From: Clostridia bacterium
GTDB lineage: Bacteria > Bacillota_A > Clostridia > Christensenellales > CAG-138
NCBI GenBank assembly: GCA_017459315.1
Contig: JAFUDD010000272.1
Coordinates: 1 to 5,205 of the forward strand
DNA length: 5,205 nt
Direction of reading: 5' to 3'
This document shows, piece by piece, positions 1 to 5,205 of the stretch. Both the position numbers and the translations under genes were made by a program. Under the pieces are notes generated by a model, which worked only from the letters and a program-made list of their open reading frames with translations, was not told where the DNA came from and ran no database searches. Numbering within the stretch: position 1 is the stretch's first letter; each line of letters opens with the position of its first letter.

Positions 1-2
1 AT

Positions 3-272
3 TATTGTGCAACCTTGCGGCTGGTGGCGTTGCAGCTGTGCTTTCATTGCGAAATCGGAACAGATCGTACCGGGATGAATGCTTATCCAAAAAATGATTC
101 GCCTGATTCCTTTGCAACTACACTTTGAATCATAAAGCATATATTTCGATGAGGTATTCGGATCATGTGGTTTGAGCCTCATCTTTTTTCTGTATCTATC
201 ATCTAAAGAACAATTTCCAGATAGCGATAATAAAGAAAAAATGGATATCATTGCATTTGATTCTGCGCTCAT
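3..272 (-). other. Open minus-strand frame, possible partial gene of unknown function
   Basis: A minus-strand frame starting at ATG 272-270 stays open for 90 codons to the left edge. The same frame is open back to a TAG at 338-336, about 110 codons in all. That is long for 30-45% GC DNA, although some antisense openness is always possible. The product starts MSAESNAMISIF and is rich in Ser, Cys, Arg and Lys, with no domain I recognise. No good ribosome binding site lies at normal spacing before this ATG; an AAGGGA sequence at 308-303 sits near a TTG at 299-297 instead. The hairpin at 148-183 lies inside it. It may be a gene truncated by the window edge or a chance frame. Confidence 0.15.
148..189 (+). 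terminator. Putative Rho-independent terminator
   Basis: GATGAGG at 148-154 pairs perfectly with CCTCATC at 177-183 (7 bp, with a possible extra U-G pair at 155/176), and six T residues follow at 184-189. The loop is about 20 nt, longer than typical, which lowers confidence. The T-run lies on the + strand side, so it would end transcription coming from the left, for example from a + strand gene whose frame stops at 126-128 or 95-97. The other side of the stem is not T-rich, so it does not look bidirectional. Confidence 0.45.
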
Positions 273-306
273 GATTATAGAAAGAAATATTTTTTTCAAT
301 TTTCCC

Positions 307-312
307 TTGACA
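307..312 (+). promoter_or_regulatory. Orphan -35-like box TTGACA
   Basis: A perfect consensus -35 hexamer, TTGACA, sits at the end of the AT-rich stretch just after a T-rich run. At the ideal 17-nt spacing the -10 position is 330-335, which reads AATCCC and is not a -10 box; this is also where composition changes. No acceptable -10 is present at 16 to 18 nt. Either the match is accidental or it is half of a promoter whose downstream half was lost at the junction. No transcription start can be assigned. Confidence 0.2.
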
Positions 313-324
313 AACTTGTTGTAG

Positions 325-340
325 AGACAAATCCCCTACA
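325..340. other. Composition and gene-integrity breakpoint
   Basis: Left of here the sequence is about 31% GC and noncoding on the + strand, with an in-frame TAG at 322-324. Right of here it is very GC-rich and immediately reads as the inside of a small-terminase protein, from about codon 337 (Tyr-Thr-Leu-Tyr-Gly). No start codon with a ribosome binding site lies between. A six-base direct repeat GACAAA (309-314 and 326-331) lies at the edge. I infer a join of two unrelated sequences, either biological (insertion, deletion, prophage decay) or an assembly or amplification artefact. Confidence 0.6.
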
Positions 341-600
341 CCCTATACGGGCTGGCGGCGGCGACGGGGTATGCGCCGCAGCGGGTTCTGGAGCTGGCCA
401 AGGGCGGCGGGGCGGCGGCGCGGGTGCTGCGGCAGGCGGTGCACCGGATCGGGGCCTATACGATGGAGCGCGCGCTGCTCGGCGAGCTGCCGCATCAGGT
501 GGCGCTCACGGCGCTGTCGGCGCTGGATGGCAAGGAGGCAGCCGTGGACGGCGTCGTTTCGATTACGATGGACGATGCGGCGGCCAAGTGGGCCGAGTAA
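325..600 (+). pseudogene. Terminase small subunit, 3' part only (start missing)
   Basis: The frame after the TAG at 322-324 is open to TAA 598-600, giving about 88 phage-like residues from position 334. The piece starts in a PYTLYGLAAATGYAPQR segment that resembles the helix-turn-helix region of gp3-type small terminases (YT..GLA..LG pattern). A basic/amphipathic helix around HRIGAYTMERALL and an acidic C-terminal strand, SITMDDAAAKWAE, follow. In that family the subunit binds the packaging start site and recruits the large subunit, which fits the large terminase 109 nt downstream. I estimate 40-60 N-terminal residues are missing. Inside the frame, GTG 424 and ATG 463 lack convincing ribosome binding sites. 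As seen it would be nonfunctional, unless the join is an artefact and the true gene is intact elsewhere. The family assignment comes from remembered motifs and position. Confidence 0.6.
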
Positions 601-709
601 TGTAGAAGGGGCAGCCGAAGGAGGAAGCGCGGAAGGTGCGTCCGGCGCGGAGCGGAGGACGGAGGGGCTGCAAAATAGCGGCGGCGGAACGACGCGGAAG
701 GGAGACAGG
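601..709 (+). other. Purine-rich spacer between terS and terL with nested inverted repeats
   Basis: This 109-nt gap is strongly purine-rich on the + strand and carries GAAGG at 605, 617, 632 and 697; the last belongs to the terL ribosome binding site. Two nested inverted repeats are visible: GCAGCC (611-616) with GGCTGC (666-671), and inside it CGTCC (639-643) with GGACG (657-661). They could fold as an RNA structure or be part of a packaging recognition site, but short complementary words are common at this GC content. No small ORF with a credible start is present. Confidence 0.25.
698..704 (+). promoter_or_regulatory. Ribosome binding site that sets the terL start
   Basis: AAGGGAG ends 5 nt before ATG 710. 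The terL frame is open far upstream to about 371, so the start must be chosen on other grounds. This site, plus the usual family beginning (a short N-terminus, then PNPKQ and Walker A near residue 30), makes 710 the clear choice. Confidence 0.75.
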
Positions 710-2041
710 ATGAATTTGCATTTGGAAGGGGTGCCGAACCCGAAGCAGGCGGCGTTCTTTGCGGCGAAGGCGCGGCACATCGCCTACGGCGGGGCGCGAG
801 GGGGCGGCAAGAGCTGGGCGATGCGGCGAAAGTTCGTGCTGCTGGCGTTCCGGTATCCGGGCTTGCAGCTGCTGTTGCTTCGGCGGACGCTGCCGGAGCT
901 GACGGAAAACCACGTGCGGCCGCTGCTGCGGGAGCTGCAGGGCGCGGCAAGCTACAACGGGACGCGGCGGGAATTCACGTTCCCGAACGGCAGCCGGATC
1001 AAGCTCGGCTACTGCGACAAGGAAGCGGACGTATACCAATACCAAGGGCAGGAATACGACGTGGTCGGGCTCGAAGAAGCGACGCACTTTTCCGAGGCGC
1101 AGATGCAATTTCTGACGACCTGCAACCGCTCGGTGCGCACCGACTTCTCGCCGCGCATGTACTACACCTGCAACCCCGGCGGCGTCGGGCACGCGTGGGT
1201 CAAGCGGCTGTTCATCGACCGGGACTACCGCAACGCCGAAAGCCCCGACGAATACGTGTTCATCCCGGCGAAGCTGACCGACAACCCGATCCTGCTGCAG
1301 CGGAACCCCAGCTACGTGAAAACGCTCCAAAACCTGCCCGAACCGCTGCGGCGGGCGCATCTCGACGGGGATTGGGACGTACTGATGGGGCAATACTTCC
1401 CGGAGTTTTCCCGCGAGCGCCATGCGGTGCGGCCGTACACGATTCCAGCGTCGTGGCGGCGGTTCCGCGCGATGGACTGGGGCTACAACGATCCGTGTTG
1501 CGTGCTCTGGTTCGCGGTCGCGCCCGACGGCCGGCTGATCGTCTACCGCGAGCTCTACCTTCGCCAAACGCTTTCCAGCGAGATCGCGCGGCGGGTCAAA
1601 ACGCTGTCGGAGGGGGAACGCATCGCCTATACCGCCGCATCGCCGGACGCATGGCAGCAGCGCGGCCTCGGCGGCATCGAGGGGCAATGCATAGCCGAGG
1701 TGTTCGCCCATAACGGTGTGCCGCTCTTGCCCGCGGACAACGCCCGCATCCCGGGGTGGCAGCGTGTTCGTGAAGCGCTGGCGCCTCTGCCGGACGGACG
1801 CCCGGGACTGCTGATCTTCGATACCTGTCAAAACCTTCTGCGCACGCTGCCGCTGCTGACGTTCGACGCGCACACGGTCGAGGATGTCGGCGCGAACTGT
1901 GAGGATCATGCGGCCGAAGCCCTTCGCTACGGACTGATGTCCCGGCCCTGCCCCGCCGTGCCGGAAGCGGCAGTCCCGGCGCCGCGCTATGATCCGTTCG
2001 ATACGGGACAGAGGGCAAGAAGCGGGTATCGGGGCCTGTGA
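710..2041 (+). CDS. terL: Terminase large subunit (packaging ATPase and nuclease)
   Basis: This 443-residue protein is the motor that cuts concatemeric phage DNA and drives it through the portal by ATP hydrolysis. The N-terminal ATPase has an adenine-contacting Gln (PNPKQ, residue 13), Walker A GGARGGGKS at 27-35, and a Walker B region YDVVGLEEATHF at 116-127 with Glu122/123. The coupling motif TCNPGG is at 153-158. The C-terminal RNase H-like nuclease shows Asp256 in MDWGYND, Asp313 in SPDAW, and Asp399 in EDHAAEALRY, the expected acidic metal ligands. Length and domain order are complete for the family. The frame extends upstream to 371, but that part overlaps terS and is low-complexity Gly/Ala/Arg, so I reject it. 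The first 100 codons use CGG for arginine almost exclusively. Product identity is secure; subfamily is not assigned. Confidence 0.95.
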   Translation: MNLHLEGVPNPKQAAFFAAKARHIAYGGARGGGKSWAMRRKFVLLAFRYPGLQLLLLRRTLPELTENHVRPLLRELQGAASYNGTRREFTFPNGSRIKLGYCDKEADVYQYQGQEYDVVGLEEATHFSEAQMQFLTTCNRSVRTDFSPRMYYTCNPGGVGHAWVKRLFIDRDYRNAESPDEYVFIPAKLTDNPILLQRNPSYVKTLQNLPEPLRRAHLDGDWDVLMGQYFPEFSRERHAVRPYTIPASWRRFRAMDWGYNDPCCVLWFAVAPDGRLIVYRELYLRQTLSSEIARRVKTLSEGERIAYTAASPDAWQQRGLGGIEGQCIAEVFAHNGVPLLPADNARIPGWQRVREALAPLPDGRPGLLIFDTCQNLLRTLPLLTFDAHTVEDVGANCEDHAAEALRYGLMSRPCPAVPEAAVPAPRYDPFDTGQRARSGYRGL

Positions 2042-2090
2042 GCAACAAGCATGAGCGCACCGCGCCCCGTGCAGGGAAAGCGAATCAAAA

Positions 2091-2100
2091 GGAAAGGAAA
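2091..2100 (+). promoter_or_regulatory. Ribosome binding site that sets the portal start
   Basis: A GGAAAGGAAA purine run sits just before ATG 2105, its second GG ending 7 nt upstream. The alternative in-frame ATG at 2051 is preceded by a sequence without a Shine-Dalgarno match and would add 18 residues (SAPRPVQGKRIKRKG...) that encode this very site. The site therefore favours 2105. Confidence 0.6.
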
Positions 2101-2104
2101 CGAC

Positions 2105-3715
2105 ATGAAGAAGGAAACACAAATGATGGACAGAGAAAAGCTGTCCGAACGGGCCTACGCGCTGTTCTTCTCGTTCCGGTCGGCCTATGCCAACGAATGG
2201 CGGCGGCTGGAGCATTGCGAACGGATGTACCGCGGCGAGCATTGGTACGATGTGCCGGTGCAGGACCCGAACGAGCCGCGCCCGGTGACGCCGATCCTGC
2301 AATCCACGGTGGAGAACATCACGGCGGATCTGATGGATCAGATCCCGGAGGCGATCATCCGGCCCGAAAGCGCCGCGGACATGGACATTGCGCGGATCGT
2401 GGAGGCGGTCATCCTGCGGAACCACGATGCGGCGGCGTACCCGGAGGAGTACCGAAAGCTCGTCCACGACCTCCTGGTAGCGGGGTACTGCGTGCAGGAG
2501 GTCGGCTATGATCCTGGGCTGAACGGGCACCTCGGCGGCGCGTTCGTCCGGCAGGTGGACGTGCGCAACATCCTGTTCGACCCGCTTTGCAGCGATATCC
2601 AGGACAGCCGGGCGATCTTCAAGCTCTCGCTGCGCTCGAAGGAATGGCTGAAAGCGCATTATCCCGACAAGGCGGCGCTGCTGCAGGGAGACATTGCGGC
2701 GGTGGCCGACGCGCCGGAGGACGACGTTCTGCGGGCGGACCGCGCCGATTCGATGCTGGTGCTCGAATACTGGTGGCGCGAATACGACGCGGATACCGAC
2801 ACGCACCGCGTACACATGGCGATCCTGTGCGGCGGGCAGGTATTGGAGGACAGCCGAACCCAGAAACCGGAGGGGTACTTTGCGCACGGGGAATACCCGT
2901 TTGTGCTGACCCCACTTTACCCGAGGAAGGGAAGCGCATTGGGTTTCGGCGTCATCGACCTGTTCGGCGAGCAGCAGCGTTATGCGGACAAGCTCGACCA
3001 GATCGTGCTGAAAAACGCGCTGATGGCGTCGCGCAATAAATTGTTGCTGACCGACGCAAGCGGATTCGATGAAGCTGATCTGCGCGACTGGTCGAAAGAG
3101 GTGCATGTGGGCGAATCGCTGTCGGGCATCACGTGGTTCTCGACGCCGCCGCTGCCGCAGTATCTGATCAACTACATCCGCTCGATCCGCGAGGACATCA
3201 AGGAGGAGAGCGGCGCGAACGATTCGTCCCGCGGGACGGTGCCGGGCGGCGTGACGGCGGCGCGCGCCATCGAAGCTTTGCAGGAGGCGAGCACGAAGCG
3301 GGCGCGGATGGCGACGACCCAGCTGCACGAGGCGTTCCGCAAGGCGGTGCGCATGGAGATCGAGGTGGAACGCGAGTTCAATTTCTATCTCCGTCCCGTG
3401 ACCGTGGTGATCGACGGAGAGCAAAGGGAGGTGCTGTTCGACAGCGCCGCCATGAACCGCAAGGCGCCCGGCGGCGTGGAGCTGCCGATCGAGTTTTCCG
3501 TTTCGATCAAGGCCGCGCGCCGCAGCCGCTTTGTCTCCGAAACGCACAACGAGCTGATGCTGAAACTCATTGAGCTCGGCGCGCTGACGCCGGAGCAGGC
3601 CATCGAGCAGATGACGTTCGAGGGCAAGGAGCAGGTGTTAAAGTCCATCCGCTCCGCACAAGGGGAGAACATCCCGACCGAAAAACCGAAGAAGGAGAAA
3701 CGAAATGCTGTTTAA
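2105..3715 (+). CDS. Portal protein (P22-like type)
   Basis: This 536-residue protein should form the dodecameric ring at one capsid vertex, which docks the terminase and passes DNA. Recognisable segments are an N-terminal helical part with WRRLEHCERMYRGEHWYD (32-49), a TPILQSTVENITADLMDQIP segment (62-81), HGEYPF (261-266) leading into YPRKGSALGFGVIDLFGEQQ (272-291), and GANDSSRGTVPGGVTAARAI (370-389) followed by a long helix EALQEASTKRAR, typical of portal stem and crown regions. The tail is helical and basic (LTPEQAIEQM, then KPKKEKR). It lies 63 nt after terL and overlaps the next gene by 11 nt, the standard place for a portal. I chose ATG 2105 for its ribosome binding site; 2051 and 2126 are alternatives. 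Portal identity is strong; the P22-like label is from remembered motifs. Confidence 0.88.
   Translation: MKKETQMMDREKLSERAYALFFSFRSAYANEWRRLEHCERMYRGEHWYDVPVQDPNEPRPVTPILQSTVENITADLMDQIPEAIIRPESAADMDIARIVEAVILRNHDAAAYPEEYRKLVHDLLVAGYCVQEVGYDPGLNGHLGGAFVRQVDVRNILFDPLCSDIQDSRAIFKLSLRSKEWLKAHYPDKAALLQGDIAAVADAPEDDVLRADRADSMLVLEYWWREYDADTDTHRVHMAILCGGQVLEDSRTQKPEGYFAHGEYPFVLTPLYPRKGSALGFGVIDLFGEQQRYADKLDQIVLKNALMASRNKLLLTDASGFDEADLRDWSKEVHVGESLSGITWFSTPPLPQYLINYIRSIREDIKEESGANDSSRGTVPGGVTAARAIEALQEASTKRARMATTQLHEAFRKAVRMEIEVEREFNFYLRPVTVVIDGEQREVLFDSAAMNRKAPGGVELPIEFSVSIKAARRSRFVSETHNELMLKLIELGALTPEQAIEQMTFEGKEQVLKSIRSAQGENIPTEKPKKEKRNAV
3692..3697 (+). promoter_or_regulatory. Ribosome binding site inside the portal gene for the downstream ORF
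   Basis: AAGGAG lies in the last codons of the portal gene, 7 nt before ATG 3705, which itself precedes the portal stop at 3713-3715. The arrangement suggests translational coupling of the two genes. Confidence 0.75.
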
Positions 3716-4151
3716 CAAGAAGGAAACCAAAATGGCGCCGATGCCCGAAGCGGAGCTGGCGCCGAGCGAAGAAGCCGTATCGACGGACAATCCGTTTGCC
3801 GAGGCGGCAAACGAGCTGATCGCGCTTGCGGACGAGGGCGCTTTGCCGGAGGGCTTCGACCTCGAAACGGCCTGCGGCGACGCGAACTTTGCGGCGCTTT
3901 TGCAGGAATACCCGACCGCCGCGGCGGTGCGCATCTATGACGCGGAGCAGCGGACCAAGACCGCGTATCAGGACGCGATGGAATCGCTGATGGAAAAGCT
4001 GAATGCCCGCAACGCGCTGCCCAAGTCCACGCGTCCCGCCCGCGCCATCGCGCCGACGCCCGATTATATGGCGATGTCCGGCGCAGACTTCCGCGCACTC
4101 GAGAACAAGATCAAGGCCGCCGCCAGAAGCGGCAAACGCATTACATTGTAA
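3705..4151 (+). CDS. Small protein between portal and capsid, candidate scaffolding protein
   Basis: This 148-residue protein has no catalytic motif. It has an acidic, probably disordered N-terminus (residues about 8-30, rich in Glu, Ala and Pro). A helical middle follows (PFAEAANELIALADEG, then a DLETACGDANFAALL stretch and YDAEQRTKTAYQDAMESLMEKL). After a Pro-rich linker comes a basic C-terminal helix ending GADFRALENKIKAAARSGKRITL minus its first residues, that is, positions about 124-148. Acidic/helical protein with a short basic C-terminal coat-binding end is the known layout of P22-type scaffolds, and the position between portal and coat matches. It overlaps the portal by 11 nt, and its stop codon TAA overlaps the capsid ribosome binding site. 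The gene is clearly real; the scaffold role is inferred from position and layout, and it could instead be a minor head or assembly protein. Confidence 0.8.
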   Translation: MLFNKKETKMAPMPEAELAPSEEAVSTDNPFAEAANELIALADEGALPEGFDLETACGDANFAALLQEYPTAAAVRIYDAEQRTKTAYQDAMESLMEKLNARNALPKSTRPARAIAPTPDYMAMSGADFRALENKIKAAARSGKRITL

Positions 4152-4156
4152 GGAGG
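4150..4156 (+). promoter_or_regulatory. Strong ribosome binding site for the capsid gene
   Basis: AAGGAGG, a full anti-16S match, starts within the stop codon (TAA 4149-4151) of the preceding gene and lies 10 nt before ATG 4167. It is the strongest such site in the window, fitting the need for hundreds of coat copies per virion. Its overlap with the stop suggests re-initiation by terminating ribosomes. Confidence 0.85.
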
Positions 4157-4166
4157 AACAATCAAT

Positions 4167-5205
<1,039 letters not shown>

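Larger units (their letters stand above)
1..333. other. AT-rich stretch with no confident gene
   Basis: This leader differs from the rest of the window: about 46% GC over 1-120 and about 31% over 121-330, against roughly 80% at 361-420. On the + strand the three frames stop at 76-78, 95-97 and 126-128. If an upstream gene runs in from the left, only its last 25 to 41 codons are here. Frame 2 would give a hydrophobic run followed by a basic tail ending in LSKK, and frame 3 would end in SFATTL just before the terminator at 148-189; neither is recognisable. No tRNA, rRNA or insertion-sequence end was seen. The stretch could be host DNA beside a prophage remnant, another phage segment, or a chimeric join. 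Confidence 0.6.

Noticed and set aside
8..34. Inverted repeat TGCAAC / GTTGCA near the left edge
   Set aside because: Only 6 bp with a 15-nt loop, no T-run after it, and no link to a gene; too weak to call.
251..281. Possible promoter TTGCAT ... TATAGA
   Set aside because: Spacing is 19 nt, both boxes are imperfect, and the region is AT-rich enough to give such matches by chance.
1..340. End of an insertion sequence, intron or prophage attachment site at the breakpoint
   Set aside because: I found no terminal inverted repeat, recognisable intron core or tRNA fragment; the only repeat at the edge is the 6-nt GACAAA, which is too short to support any of these.
371..709. N-terminal extension of the large terminase frame
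   Set aside because: It overlaps the small-terminase frame, encodes low-complexity Arg/Ala/Gly sequence, and a good ribosome binding site precedes ATG 710, where family members normally start.
2051..2104. Earlier portal start at ATG 2051
   Set aside because: No Shine-Dalgarno match precedes it, while ATG 2105 has a purine-rich site at proper spacing. It remains possible.
563..3547. A 994-codon minus-strand open frame opposite terL and portal
   Set aside because: It is fully antisense to two recognised genes, and its product is Arg/His/Val-rich low-complexity sequence with no family features. Long antisense frames are expected in GC-rich coding DNA.

Overview
The window is mostly a tailed-phage (Caudoviricetes) DNA-packaging and head-assembly module read left to right on the + strand. 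It comes from GC-rich phage or prophage DNA, probably of a Gram-positive (Firmicutes/Clostridia-like) host. That host guess rests on strong AGGAGG-type ribosome binding sites, tight gene packing, and protein motifs I recall from clostridial phages. No database search was possible.

Layout: 1-~333 is a foreign-looking AT-rich stretch (about 46% GC over 1-120 and about 31% over 121-330). It has no confident gene, one putative + strand terminator at 148-189, and a minus-strand frame that stays open to the left edge. At about 325-340 the composition switches abruptly to very GC-rich (about 80% over 361-420) and enters, already in frame, the 3' part of a small-terminase gene ending at 600; its start is missing. 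After a 109-nt purine-rich spacer come the large terminase (710-2041), a portal protein (2105-3715), a 148-residue protein in the usual scaffold position (3705-4151, overlapping the portal by 11 nt), and an N4-gp56-type major capsid protein (4167 to the right edge, incomplete).

How they work together: the small subunit recognises phage DNA and the large subunit cuts it and pumps it through the portal ring into the procapsid. The capsid protein builds that procapsid, probably around or with the help of the small protein encoded just before it. The order portal, small protein, coat, with no recognisable head protease between portal and coat, resembles the P22-style head module.

Nothing here supports a new defence or mobile system. 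The points most worth checking are the composition junction that beheads the small terminase (real rearrangement or assembly chimera), the large insertion near the C-terminal part of the capsid protein, and the change in arginine codon choice from CGG in the terminase genes to CGC in the capsid gene.
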